From Limnomonas spitsbergensis (taxonomy: Eukaryota; Chlorophyta; Chlorophyceae; Chlamydomonadales), in contig JAYJMM010000059.1 of NCBI GenBank assembly GCA_037349105.1, positions 62,001-126,000 of the forward strand: 64,000 bases of DNA, read 5' to 3'. Below are positions 1 to 11,646 of this stretch, one piece after another. The notes beneath the pieces were generated by a model. That model saw nothing but the letters and a program-made list of their open reading frames with translations, made no database searches and had not been told where the DNA came from. How positions within the stretch are numbered: the stretch's first letter is position 1; the number at the start of each line of letters is the position of its first letter. A program made the translations under genes and the position numbers.

Positions 1-880
1 CCTTCATTAATCCACGCCTCAGGGCATATATCTTTCTTTCAGGAGACACTCACATAATAAATGCATAAGCGGTATTGTGTTTATCTTGGCCACTTTGGGG
101 AACTGGAGCAGGCACCATCATATCGAAAGGAGGCCGGCGGACGGCGAGATGGGATCATGGGGGAGGGGGGCTCTGAATGAAAGTAATTTGTGGGCCTCTG
201 TGTGTAACTCAGTTAGCATGCCATCCTTGTGTTGTGTTGGCCCACCCGCAGCTCTGCCTCTTGTGGATGTCTTACAAGGCACTGGGACAGATGCATCCCA
301 ACTCGTTTTTCAGCCCCGCCCATCCTCAGCCCCACCTCCGACTGAAGCAAATATGTTGGTGGATTTCAATCTGACACTTTCCATACCCCCCCCCCCCTTT
401 GTTGGCACCCAACCGCCCACTCGCTTCCACTGCAGGTGACTGTCCACTGATGCCCGCTTGCTCCAACCCCAGAACATGAGACGCGGCTGAATTACCTTCT
501 GGATGGATTCAATTCGGCCATAGTTCTTGCACATCGCCCCCCTCCCCCCTCCCCCTTGTGCACGCCCCAATCTCCGCCCGCCTCCTCTCTAGGTGACATG
601 TACACCCAATGAAGAGCCGCGTGCTCGACCTGTGGCGCCTGATGATGGCCCACACATGCGGCATCCGTGATCAAGGTATTGCGCCAATACCACCGAGACA
701 AGCACGGCTTTATGGAGGTGGGCTCTTGCCCTGGGCTCAACAAATGTAAGGACGGGCAGTATGGCATGCAAGGGTGTAAGGGGCGTGGAAAGTGGGGTAT
801 GAGCCAATGCCATGAGGCTGAAGTGTAGCTGAATTTTAGCAGAATCCCTCTGAAATAAAGCATGCCCCAAATGCTTTAGA
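1..880. other. Non-coding flank, no supported gene
   Basis: I see no supported gene here. Several short ORFs overlap on both strands and none has a recognisable domain. Visible features are a run of 12 C (386-397) and C/T-rich stretches (about 531-590). Read on the minus strand, about 780-868 resembles 23215-23300: both carry TATTTCAGAGGGATTC followed by AGCTACACTTCAGC. This suggests a dispersed module that abuts minisatellites in both places. Confidence 0.5.
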
Positions 881-3800
881 TCACTGGGATTGCTTGGAGA
901 TGCTGCTGCTGAGTGCGGCTGGTGTTATTGTTGTTCCCTTTGAAGATCCCTGGGAATGCTTGGAGATGCTGCTGAGTGCGGCTGGTGTTATTGCTGTTCC
1001 CTTTGAAGGTCCCTGGGAATGCTTGGAGATGCTGCTGAGTGTGGCTGGTGTTATTGTAGTTCCCTTTGAAGATCCCTGGGAATGCTTGGAGATGCTGCTG
1101 AGTGCGGCTGGTGTTATTGTTGTTCCCTTTGAAGATCCCTGGGAATGCTTGGAGATGCTGCTGAGTGCGGCTGGTGTTATTGCTGTTCCCTTTGAAGATC
1201 CCTGGGAATGCTTGGAGATGCTGCTGAGTGCGGCTGGTGTTATTGTTGTTCCCTTTGAAGATCCCTGGGATTGCTTGGAGATGCTGCTGAGTGCGGCTGG
1301 TGTTATTGCTGCTCCCTTTGAAGATCCCTGGGAATGCTTGGAGATGCTGCTGCGTGCGGCTGGTGTTATTGTTGTTCCCTTTGAAGATCCCTGGGATTGC
1401 TTGGAGATGCTGCTGAGTGCGGCTGGTGTTATTGTTGTTCCCTTTGAAGATCCCTGGGATTGCTTGGAGATGCTGCTGAGTGCGGCTGGTGTTATTGCTG
1501 TTCCCATTGAAGATCCCTGGGAATGCTTGGAGATGCTGCTGAGTGCGGCTGGTGTTATTGCTGTTTCCTTTGAAGATCCCTGGGAATGCTTGGAGATGCT
1601 GCTGAGTGCGGCTGGTGTTATTGTTGTTCCCTTTGAAGATCCCTGGGAATGCTTGGAGATGCTGCTGAGTGCGGCTGGTGTTATTGCTGTTCCCTTTGAA
1701 GATCCCTGGGAATGCTTGGAGATGCTGCTGAGTGCGGCTGGTGTTATTGTTGTTCCCTTTGAAGATCCCTGGGATTGCTTGGAGATGCTGCTGAGTGCGG
1801 CTGGTGTTATTGCTGTTCCCTTTGAAGATCCCTGGGAATGCTTGGAGATGCTGCTGAGTGCGGCTGGTGTTATTGTTGTTCCCTTTGAAGATCCCTGGGA
1901 TTGCTTGGAGATGCTGCTGAGTGCGGCTGGTGTTATTGTTGTTCCCTTTGAAGATCCCTGGGATTGCTTGGAGATGCTGCTGAGTGCGGCTGGTGTTATT
2001 GCTGTTCCCATTGAAGATCCCTGGGAATGCTTGGAGATGCTGCTGAGTGCGGCTGGTGTTATTGCTGTTTCCTTTGAAGATCCCTGGGAATGCTTGGAGA
2101 TGCTGCTGAGTGCGGCTGGTGTTATTGCTGTTCCCTTTGAAGATCCCTGGGATTGCTTGAAGATGCTGCTGAGTGCGGCTGGTGTTATAGCTGTTCCCTT
2201 TGAAGATCCCTGGGAATGCTTGGAGATGCTGCTGAGTGCGGCTGGTGTTATTGCTGTTCCCTTTGAAGATCCCTGGGAATTCTTGGAGATGCTGCTGAGT
2301 GCGGCTGGTGTTATTGCTGTTCCCTTTGAAGATCCCTGGGATTGCTTGGAGATGCTGCTGAGTGCGGCTGGTGTTGTTGTTGTTCCCTTTGAAGATCCCT
2401 GGGATTGCTTGGAGATGCTGCTGAGTGCGGCTGGTGTTATTGTTGTTCCCTTTGAAGATCCCTGGGAATGCTTGGAGATGCTGCTGAGTGCGGCTGGTGT
2501 TATTGTTGTTCCCTTGGAAGATCCCTGGGATTGCTTGGAGATGCTGCTGAGTGCGGCTGGTGTTATTGTTGTTCCCTTTGGAGATCCCTGGGATTGCTTG
2601 GAGATGCTGCTGAGTGCGGCTGGTGTTATTGTTGTTCCCTTTGGAGATCCCTGGGATTGCTTGGAGATGCTGCTGAGTGCGGCTGGTGTTATTGTTGTTC
2701 CCTTTGAAGATCCCTGGGATTGCTTGGAGATGCTGCTGAGTGCGGCTGGTGTTATTGTTGTTCCCTTTGAAGATCCCTGGGATTGCTTGGAGATGCTGCT
2801 GAGTGCGGCTGGTGTTATTGCTGTTCCCTTTGAAGATCCCTGGGATTGCTTGGAGATGCTGCTGTGTGCGGCTGGTGTTATTGCTGTTCCCTTTGAAGAT
2901 CCCTGGGATTGCTTGGAGATGCTGCTGAGTGCGGCTGGTCGGTGTTGTTGTTGTTCCCTTTGAAGATCCCTGGGATTGCTTGGAGATGCTGCTGAGTGCG
3001 GCTGGTGTTATTGTTGTTCCCTTTGAAGATCCCTGGGATTGCTTGGAGATGCTGCTGAGTGCGGCTGGTGTTATTGCTGTTCCATTTGAAGATCCCTGGG
3101 AATGCTTGGAGATGCTGCTGAGTGCGGCTGGTGTTATTGTTGTTCCCTTTGAAGATCCCTGGGATTGCTTGGAGATGCTGCTGAGTGCGGCTGGTGTTAT
3201 TGCTGTTCCCATTGAAGATCCCTGGGAATGCTTGGAGATGCTGCTGAGTGCGGCTGGTGTTATTGCTGTTTCCTTTGAAGATCCCTGGGAATGCTTGGAG
3301 ATGCTGCTGAGTGCGGCTGGTGTTATTGCTGTTCCCTTTGAAGATCCCTGGGATTGCTTGAAGATGCTGCTGAGTGCGGCTGGTGTTATAGCTGTTCCCT
3401 TTGAAGATCCCTGGGAATGCTTGGAGATGCTGCTGAGTGCGGCTGGTGTTATTGCTGTTCCCTTTGAAGATCCCTGGGAATGCTTGGAGATGCTGCTGAG
3501 TGCGGCTGGTGTTATTGCTGTTCCGTTTGAAGATCCCTGGGATTGCTTGGAGATGCTGCTGAGTGCGGCTGGTGTTGTTGTTGTTCCCTTTGAAGATCCC
3601 TGGGATTGCTTGGAGATGCTGCTGAGTGCGGCTGGTGTTATTGTTGTTCCCTTTGAAGATCCCTGGGAATGCTTGGAGATGCTGCTGAGTGCGGCTGGTG
3701 TTATTGTTGTTCCCTTTGAAGATCCCTGGGATTGCTTGGAGATGCTGCTGAGTGCGGCTGGTGTTATTACTGTTCCCTTTGAAGATCCCTGGGATTGCTT

Positions 3801-4316
3801 GGAGATGCTGCTGAGTGCGGCTGGTGTTATTGCTGTTCCCTTTGAAGATCCCTGGGATTGCTTGGAGATGCTGCTGAGTGCGGCTGGTCGGTGTTATTGT
3901 TGTTCCCTTTGAAGATCCCTGGGAATGCTTGGAGATGCTGCTGAGTGCGGCTGGTGTTATTGTTGTTCCCTTTGAAGATCCCTGAGATTGCTTGGAGATG
4001 CTGCTGAGTGCGGCTGGTGTTATTGTTGTTCCCTTTGAAGATCCCTGGGAATGCTTGGAGATGCTGCTGAGTGCGGCTGGTGTTATTGTTGTTCCCTTTG
4101 AAGATCCCTGGGATTGCTTGGAGATGCTGCTGAGTGCGGCTGGTGTTATTGTTGTTCCCTTTGAAGATCCCTGGGATTGCTTGGAGATGCTGCTGAGTGC
4201 GGCTGGTGTTATTGTTGTTCCATTTGAAGATCCCTGGGAATGCTTGGAGATGCTGCTGAGTGCGGCTGGTGTTATTGCTGTTCCCTTTGAAGATCCCTGG
4301 GAATGCTTGGAGATGC
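881..4316 (+). repeat. 63-bp minisatellite array, about 54 copies
   Basis: Tandem 63-bp units, each containing GATTGCTTGGAGATGCTGCT and CCCTTTGAAGATCCCTGG. Units differ by single substitutions, for example GATTGC versus GAATGC and ATTGCTG versus ATTGTTG. Because 63 is divisible by 3, long ORFs stay open in several frames on both strands; the plus frame gives a 21-residue unit resembling CLEMLLSAAGVIAVPFEDPW. Two units carry a 4-bp insertion (near 2937-2942 and 3886-3892) that breaks this frame. The variant combination around 2005-2200 recurs near 3205-3400, so higher-order duplication has occurred. The array is best read as non-coding satellite. The same repeat lies inverted at 30035-32273. 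Confidence 0.95.
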
Positions 4317-7300
4317 TTCAGGGTGTTATGGCCAAGGCAGCGGATTGCTTCAGGGTTTAAGGGCCAAGGCAGCGGAAAGCTTCAGGGTTTAAGGGCCAAG
4401 GCAGCGGAATGCTTCAGGGTTTAAGGGCCAAGGCAGCGGAATGCTTCAGGGTTTAAGGGCCAAAGCAGCGGAATGCTTCAGGGTTTAAGGGCCAAGGCAG
4501 CGGAATGCTTCAGGGTTTAAGAGCCAAGGCAGCAGAATGCTTCAGGGTTTAAGGGCCAAGGCAGCTGAAAGCTTTAGGGTTGAATGGCCAAGGCAGCGGA
4601 TTGCTTCAGGGTTGAATGGCCAAGGCAGCAGAAAGCTTCAGGGTTTAAGGGCCAAGGCAGCGGAATGCTTCAGGGTTTAAGGGCCAAGGTTGCGGAATGC
4701 TTCAGGGTTGAAGGGCCAAGGCAGCGGAATGCTTCAGGGTTTAAGGGCCAAGGCAGTGGAATGCTTCAGGGTTTTATGGCCAAGGCAGCGGAATGCTTCA
4801 GGGTTTAATGGCCAAGGCAGCGGAAAGCTTCAGGGTTTAAGGGCCAAGGCATCGGAATGCTTAAGGGTTTAAGGGCCAAGGCATCGGAATGCTTAAGGGT
4901 TTAAGGGCCAAGGCAGCGGAATGCTTCAGGGTTTAAGGGCGAAGGCAGCGGAATGCTTTAGGGTTTGAGGGCCAAGGCAGCGGAATGCTTCAGGGTGTTA
5001 TGGCCAAGGCAGCGGAATGCTTCAGGGTTCTATGGCCAAGGCAGCGGGATGCTTCAGGGTTTTATGGCCAAGGCAGCAGAATGCTTCAGGGTTTAAGGGC
5101 CAAGGCAGCGGAAAGCTTCAGGGTTTAAGGGCCAAGGCAGCGGAATGCTTCAGGGTTTAATGGCCAAGGCAGCGGAATGCTTCAGGGTTGAATGGCCAAG
5201 GCAGCAGAAAGCTTCAGGGTTTAAGGGCCAAGGCATCGGAATGCTTCAGGGTTTAAGAGCCAAGGCAGCGGAATGCTTCAGGGTTTAATGGCCAAGGCAG
5301 CTGAAAGCTTCAAGGTTTAAGGGCCAAGGCAGCGGAATGCTTCAGGGTTTAAGGGCCAAGGCAGCGGAATGCTTCAGGGTTTAAGGGCCAAGGCAGCAGA
5401 AAGCTTCAGGGTTTAAGGGCCAAGGCAGCGGAATGCTTCAGGGTTTAAGGGCCAAGGTTGCGGAATGCTTCAGGGTTTAATGGCCAAGGCAGTGGAATGC
5501 TTCAGGGTTGAATGGCCAAGGCAGCAGAAAGCTTCAGGGTTTAAGGGCCAAGGCAGCGGAATGCTTCAGGGTTTAAGGGCCAAGGTTGCGGAATGCTTCA
5601 GGGTTGAAGGGCCAAGGCAGCGGATTGCTTCAGGGTTGAAGGACCAAGGCAGCGGAATGCTTCAGGGTTTAAGGGCCAAGGCAGCGGAATGCTTCAGGGT
5701 TTATGGGCCACAGGAGCGGAAAGTTTCAGGGTTTAATGGCCAAGGCAGCGGAAAGCTTCAGGGTTGAATGGCCAAGGCAGCGAAATGCTTCAGGGTTTAA
5801 GGGCCAAGGCAGCGGAATGCTTCAGGGTTGAAGGTCCAAGGCAGCGGAATGCTTCAGGGTTGAAGAGCCAAGGCAGCGGAATGCTTCAGGGTTTAAGGGC
5901 CAAGGCAGCGGAATGCTTCAGGGTTTAAGGGCCAAGGCAGCGGAATGCCTCAGGGTTGAAGGGCCAAAGGCAGCGGAATCCTTCAGGGTTGAAGGTCCAA
6001 GGCAGCGGAATGCTTCAGGGTTGAAAGGCCAAGGCAGCGGAATGCTTCAGGGTTGAAGGGCCAAAGGCAGCGGAAAGCTTCAGGGTTTAAGGGCCAAGGC
6101 AGCAGAATGCTTCAGGGTTTAAGGGCCAAGGCAGCGGAATGCTTCAGGGTTTAAGGGCCAAGGCAGCGGAATGCTTCAGGGTTTAAGGGCCAAGGCAGCG
6201 GAATGCTTCAGGGTTTAAGGGCCAAGGCAGCGGAATGCTTCAGGGTTTTATGGCCAAGGTTGCGGAATGCTTCAGGGTTTAGGGCCAAGGCAGCGGAATG
6301 CTTCAGGGTTTCAGGGCCAAGGCAGCGGAATGCTTCAGGGTTGAATGGCCAAGGCAGCGGAATGCTTCAGGGTTGAAGGGCCAAGGCAGCGGAATGCTTC
6401 AGGGTTTAGGACCAAGGCAGCGGAATGCTTCAGGGTTTATGGCCAAGGCAGCGGAATGTTTCAGGGTTTAAGGGCCAAGGCAGCGGAATGCTTCAGGGTT
6501 GAATGGCCAAGGCAGCGGAATGCTTCAGGGTTTAATGGCCAAGGCAGCGGGAAGCTTCAGGGTTGAAGGGCCAAGGCAGCGGAATGCTTCAGGGTTGAAG
6601 GGCGAAGGCAGCGGAATGCTTCAGGGTTGAAGGTCCAAGGCAGCGGAATGCTTCAGGGTTGAAGGGCCAAGGCAGCGGAATGCTTCAGGGTTGAAGGGCC
6701 AAGGCAGCGGAATGCTTCAGGGTTTAAGGGCCAAGGCAGCGGAATGCTTCAGGGTTTAAGGGCCAAGGCAGCGGAATGCTTCAGGGTTTAAGGGCCAAGG
6801 CAGCGGAATGCTTCAGGGTTTAAGGGCCAAGGCAGCGGAATGCTTCAGGGTTTAAGGGCCAAGGCAGCGGAATGCTTCAGGGTTTTATGGCCAAGGTTGC
6901 GGAATGCTTCAGGGTTTAGGGCCAAGGCAGCGGAATGTTTCAGGGTTTAAGGGCCAAGGCAGCGGAATGCTTCAGGGTTTAATGGCCAAGGCAGCAGAAA
7001 GCTTCAGGGTTGAATGGCCAAGGCAGCGGAATGCTTCAGGGTTGAAGGGCCAAGGCAGCGGAATGCTTCAGGGTTTAAGGGCCAAGGCAGCGGAATGCTT
7101 CAGGGTTTAAGGGCCAAGGCAGCGGAATGCTTCAGGGTTGAAGGGCCAAGGCAGCGGAATGCTTCAGGGTTTAAGGGTCAAGGTTGCGGAATGCTTCAGG
7201 GTTTAGGACCAAGGCAGCGGAATGCTTCAGGGTTTAGGGCCAAGGCAGCGGAATGCTTCAGGGTTTAAGGGCCAAGGCAGCGGAAAGTTTCAGGGTTGAA

Positions 7301-7760
7301 TGGCCAGGGCAGCGGAATGCTTCAGGGTTTAATGGCCAAGGCAGCGGAATGCTTCAGGGTTGAAGGTCCAAGGCAGCGGAATGCTTCAGGGTTGAAGGGC
7401 CAAGGCAGCGGAATGCTTCAGGGTTGAAGGGCCAAGGCAGCGGAATGCTTCAGGGTTTAAGGGCCAAGGCAGCGGAATGCTTCAGGGTTGAAGGGCCAAG
7501 GCAGCGGACTGCTTCAGGGTTGAAGGGCGAAGGCAGCGGAATGCTTCATGGTTCAAGGGCCAAGGCAGCGGAATGCTTCAGGGTTCAAGGGCCGAGGCAG
7601 CGGAATGCTTCAGGGTTCATGGGCCAAGGCAGCGAAATGCTTCAGGGTTCAAGGTCCAAGGCAGCGGAATGCTTCGTCGTTTAGGGCTTAGTCAGCAGCA
7701 TGTTTCAGGGTTAACGGGTAATTCAGCGGCATGCTTCATGTTGTAGGGATTATGCGGGAG
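4317..7760 (+). repeat. 32-bp minisatellite array, about 105 copies
   Basis: Tandem 32-bp units containing GGGCCAAGGCAGCGGAATGC followed by TTCAGGGTTTA. Frequent variants are GTTTAATGG or GTTGAAGGG in place of GTTTAAGGG, and GAAAGC in place of GAATGC. It starts directly at the end of the 63-bp array; both repeats contain GAATGCTT at the switch. Copies after about 7680 become divergent and resemble the 31-bp units at 22300-23178. The 32-bp period rotates the reading frame, so only short ORFs occur and none is credible. Confidence 0.95.
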
Positions 7761-7783
7761 AATCCCGAGGTACCCTTGACAGA

Positions 7784-7962
7784 TAAACAGCGCTCTCCAA
7801 AAGCAGCAATAATATCATACACAACGATAGCCCCTCATAAGGAATCCCAGGGCTCTTCAAAAGCAGCAGCAATGATATCAGCCACACTCGTCAGCCCCTC
7901 AAAGAAATCCCAGTGGTTTCCTAAAGCAGCAGCAATCATGCAATCAGCCGCACTCAGGCACA
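7784..7962 (-). repeat. Degenerate inverted copies of the 63-bp repeat (about 3)
   Basis: Contains AATCCCAGGGCTCTTCAAAA and, exactly 63 bp later (7843 versus 7906), AATCCCAGTGGTTTCC, with ATCAGCCACACTC and ATCAGCCGCACTCA between and after. These match the reverse complement of the 63-bp unit of 881-4316. They are far more diverged than any unit inside the arrays, so they look like old relics. Confidence in the relationship is good because both period and several sub-motifs agree. Confidence 0.75.
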
Positions 7963-7976
7963 CACCAAAGCGGGAA

Positions 7977-8052
7977 ATACCAAGAACAGGGGAAAGGAGT
8001 GGGTAGCAATGTTTTTGTACCAAGAACAGGGGAAAGGAGTGGTAGCATGTTT
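7977..8052. repeat. Two-copy direct repeat, about 40 bp
   Basis: CCAAGAACAGGGGAAAGGAG occurs twice, about 40 bp apart, each followed by GTGGGTAGCA or GTGGTAGCA and a T-rich stretch. It is a simple local tandem duplication of unknown meaning. Confidence 0.8.
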
Positions 8053-8450
8053 TTTACCAAGCCCAATTTTAATCCATCCAGCAAGCCGCGCTTCAGCCGA
8101 ATGCTTTTGTTGGGTGGGGCAGGAAAATCACGACGGGATGCATCTGTCCAATTGCCTACAAAACAAATGTGGAAGGAGCATAGCGGCCTAGGCTTGGGGG
8201 TTGATTGCATGGGGTTGCAAGGGAAAGGGTGACGGTAGGTTTCAGATCCTCGAGTGACGTTTTCATCCCAGCTAGGCATGGTGCTTGTGTGGATCCTTCA
8301 CACATTACAACAAACACTACTTATGCACCAACAACTGTACCGGTGCTTACGGACACACAAGGAATATAAGTGTGAACCAGGCCACCCTTGGAATGTCGCT
8401 AGGCAAACAAGACTGGACCAGTTGGGTCCATACCTTTGGTCGTTGGACCC

Positions 8451-8597
8451 CGCAGCTGGGCTTGCAACAACTTCCGCCTCCACCTGATGAGCCAGTTGAA
8501 CCACCTTGCCCGTGGCCAGCTTGGCATTGGGGTCCGTTCTCTTGTGTACCACATCCTCAATGCGTTCATCGTATTCGCGACGCAATTTTGGAGACAT
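8451..8597 (-). other. Conserved candidate exon, minus strand, upstream of first F-box/ankyrin gene
   Basis: A minus-strand frame starting at an ATG (8597) encodes a charged peptide containing REYDERIEDVVHKR, then AKLATGKVVQLAHQV and ASPAA. A paralogous minus-strand frame at 23423-23530 contains AQLAKGKVERLAHEV and ACPAA. Conservation at peptide level and the charged composition suggest an exon or exon relic of a divergently oriented gene that was duplicated together with the F-box/ankyrin gene. I do not recognise the protein. Alternatively the similarity reflects only DNA-level segmental duplication of non-coding upstream sequence. The DNA around it (8635-8770) is rich in GCATGGG motifs. Confidence 0.3.
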
Positions 8598-9189
8598 CGG
8601 GGAACGTCAGGGGCTTGCATGCGAGCTGAGTGGGGTGGTGATTGGCAGGGGGCACGATTGAGTGCATGACGCTATGGTGTGCATGAGGGTGTGCATGGGA
8701 CATTGCATGGGATGGTGCATGGGGGAACAGCAAGAGATTTACATGGGGGATACATGGGGATGCGCATGGTATGGTCAAAATAGTGTGGGGTCCTGACCTG
8801 AGAGATCCTTGTTGAGTTATGTCAGTCAAAGGGCAGGAACATGCATGCAAGTATGCCTTCCTCTTTTCGTCGATGTTTTGCATGGCGGTGTCAGTGCTTG
8901 GAGATGCATGATGTCAGACCTGGAAGAATGCATGGGGGGCTACATTGGATTTCTTCGCTGGGACTGAAAGCCAGGGCGACGGCTTGCCGAGAGCAGCTCG
9001 TTTCCCGGACAACAGGGTTGAGCATCATATAATATCTGCAGGGCTGAATCAAAGAGGCAGCAGGCTTACACCGATTTCGATACCGGTAGTTCGATCTCCT
9101 CCCCGAGCCACGCACCGCGCATTGCAGCTTTTGATCTCTTCCGCCAGGCTTCGGTAATTTATTGCCCTCGGCCTCAGCACATTGCAACC

Positions 9190-9244
9190 ATGCAGACTTG
9201 CCAGCGCAGCAATCTTCGGAATGCACCAACATCGAATTCTGCAG
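9190..9244 (+). CDS. F-box-like/ankyrin gene 1, predicted exon 1
   Basis: The ATG at 9190 in context GCAACCATG opens 18 codons plus one base, ending at CAG before a donor GTAAGAG (GT at 9245). The peptide begins MQTCQRSNLRNA and ends NSA. The same exon exists upstream of gene 3 (24165-24219): same length, similar start context, donor GTAAGGG, and peptide beginning MLTRQRSTAQHA. The single leftover G joins the first two bases (AT) of exon 2 at 11647 to give Asp, in phase, in both genes. The intron would be about 2.4 kb. A TATA-like stretch (CATATAATAT) lies near 9027. This is a prediction from paralogue comparison, without transcript evidence. Confidence 0.65.
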
Positions 9245-10253
9245 GTAAGAGCTTCATCGAGGGTATCCAGGGCTTCATCAACCTCGCCCAACTCACCTCA
9301 GCTTACCAGGAAAGGTTTTGAATAAATGAAAGTGTCTCGGAACGAAGACAAGCACAGATCCCTCGGCGAATTTGAACTTGGGATTCCCCATTCGTTCGCC
9401 CTCTCTGGTTTGTAGTATCTGGCTCTTTCGAAACCGGCTATTGCAGTGAAACATGACGTGGTGTACGCATTGGGCATATACCGTCAACTGATCGTAGAAG
9501 TTGACACATTTTCGATATCCATGCATGTGCCTGGCTAAGGATCAATCTAGGTACTCATGATGATGTCGCCATGCACCAGGCACTCGATAAGGTGACCTCA
9601 AGCCATTGCTTGATCCATGGTAATCGAATCATCAGCCATGCACACAGGCACTTCGCTAGGTATTCATCATGTTGCACACATTGGCACGTGGACTGCATGT
9701 GTTCCTTATCATATACTTCAGCTATTGTTCAAGTACATCATAGCCTATCCTACAGCAAGGGGGGGGGAGGGGCCGGGGGGCGAGTGCGGCATTCCGTGCA
9801 ACCTCATTCGGTGAATCATTTTCTCTCTTGGTGAGCTTTACATCTCAAGTTGTAGCGCAACCAATGATTCACACATGGTAAGATTGCACCCTTCATGCTC
9901 AGAAATGCTGAACCACACATTGTTGACAAGAAGGACTTGGTAATTGCTAACATCACCAATTAAGCATTTCCACCCAATTGAGTTTGGTGCATGGAGGAAA
10001 CCTAATGAGTGATTTGCTCTATTCCTCAGACTACCCGGTTTGTCGGGCGTCCTTTCAAAAATGCCCCCAGGAATTCCCACCATATTTTTGTTTGGCAACA
10101 GTATATAGCCTGATACTGTCAGATCTCACACTCTGTCAAATGCTTATTGCGGCTTCACACATGTATGCCTTCATAATTTTGGTATCCGCTCCCGCCTCAC
10201 CCTGACCCTCCTTAACACCCGTGATATGAATTTCATATTGTGTGAGTATGTTG

Positions 10254-10651
10254 GGGCATTTGAGCTCCCCGGCAGGGGCCAATGGGGCTTCCCCAGTGGA
10301 GTTATGGGAAGGAAGCCCCCGGTGCCTCAATGGGGCATTTGAGCTCCCCCGGCAGGGGCCAATGGGGCTTCCCCAGTGGAGTTATGGGAAGGAAGCCCCT
10401 GGTGCCTCAATGGGGCATTCACAGTGGAGTTATGGGAAGGAAGCCCCCGGTGCCTCAATGGGGCATTCACAGTGGAGTTATGGGAAGGAAGCCCCTGGTG
10501 CCTCAATGGGGCTTCCCCAGTGGAGTTATGGGAAGGAAGCCCCTGGTGCCTCAATGGGGCATTCACAGTGGAGTTATGGGAAGGAAGCCCCCGGTGCCTC
10601 AATGGGGCATTCACAGTGGAGTTATGGGAAGGAAGCCCCCGGTGCCTCAAG
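10254..10651 (+). repeat. 48-bp minisatellite inside intron 1 of gene 1, about 7 copies
   Basis: GTGGAGTTATGGGAAGGAAG recurs near 10306, 10376, 10424, 10472, 10520, 10568 and 10616, mostly at 48-bp spacing. Units end in CCTCAATGGGGC with alternative TTCCCCA or ATTCACA linkers. The first two copies are further apart because they include GAGCTCCCC and GGCAGGGGCC. A multiple-of-3 period keeps three overlapping frames open (a 16-residue unit around QWSYGKEAPGAS). I read it as intronic satellite and not as coding; the corresponding intron of gene 3 lacks it. Confidence 0.9.
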
Positions 10652-11029
10652 AATCGGACTCTCCATCACACATTTCATTTCATGCCAGTTATGATGAGTT
10701 TAGATTGGATTGAGCCACACATGCAAGAGACCGTGCATGGTAATGCTTGCTTGTGAATTCCTCCCCCTTCCACTTCTGATGCCCCCCATGCTTTTGCTGT
10801 TGCACTGACCTCTGCAATTGTTGCTAAGCCCTCCTCCACTGCCTCAGATACCTAATACTTAGTAAAAACGATCTGGGAAATTTGTGTTAACTGGGCGGGG
10901 TCTTAAATAAATAATCACATGTAAACGGAACAAGTAGAACAAGCACATCTCCCAAATAGCAGTTACACCAATAATGTGCCGCACTCCCGCCTCCGTCCAT
11001 GTCTCAGCTCTTGTTGCCGTTCACCTCCC

Positions 11030-11646
11030 AGCTGCCCCCCCCACACCCACCCACCCACCCACCCACCCTCCCCCCCTCCTCTGATGTGTAACCATTTATG
11101 ATGTTGCTGCTCCCCCTCTTTGTTGCCATTGCCTCCCTTTCTCTGTTTCTGCTGCCTCCCCCTCTACTTTGCTGCCCCATCACACCCACCCTCCCCCCCT
11201 TCTCTAATATGTAACCATTTATGATGTTGCTGCTCCCCCCTCTTTGTTGCCGCTGCCTCCCTTTCTCTGTTTCTGCTGCCTCCCCCTCTACTTTGCTGTC
11301 CCTCCCCCCTCCGTTGTTGCCGTCTCCCTTTTTCTGTTGTTGCTGACCCCTCCCCTCCCCCTCTTGTTATTGTCCTCTTGTGCCCTTAACGCAGATATGC
11401 AAACGACTTAATTGATTTTATATGAGCCTAAATTGCCACAAAGCAATATCGCCACAAGGGGTATCACTGTTCACCTCCCTCTCACCTTCACCTCTCACCC
11501 CCTGTTTACCCCCTCCCCCCCCCCTTCTCCCCCCACCCCCTCACTACACCCTTCTTGCCACACCCTCCTCACCCGTCACCCCCCTTCTTCTCACCGTCCC
11601 CCCTTACTAACCCTTCCTCATCCCCTCCTTCGGCCTCACTGTCCAG
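11030..11646 (+). other. Pyrimidine-rich intron tail and 3' splice site of gene 1
   Basis: More than 600 bp of C/T-rich sequence including CACC repeats (about 11040-11066) and a direct duplication of roughly 110 bp (about 11070-11176 and 11198-11305), both containing TAACCATTTATGATGTTGCT. It ends at CTCACTGTCCAG (11635-11646), a good AG acceptor with a polypyrimidine tract. The same CACTGTCCAG followed by AT precedes the second exon of gene 3. The proline-rich frame through this stretch has no ATG (it opens at a TTG at 11412) and is very likely intron. Confidence 0.7.

Noticed and set aside
876..3212. Long ORFs (up to 778 residues) on both strands of the 63-bp array
   Set aside because: The period is a multiple of 3, so several frames stay open at once. 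Substitutions are non-synonymous in every frame, and two 4-bp insertions break the best plus frame.
10242..10756. Repeat protein encoded by the 48-bp units
   Set aside because: Three plus frames and one minus frame are open together, as expected for a 48-bp period, and the block lies within a predicted intron.
11412..11646. Proline-rich N-terminus for ankyrin gene 1
   Set aside because: It opens at TTG, lies in pyrimidine-rich DNA before a conserved splice acceptor, and is not matched in gene 3.
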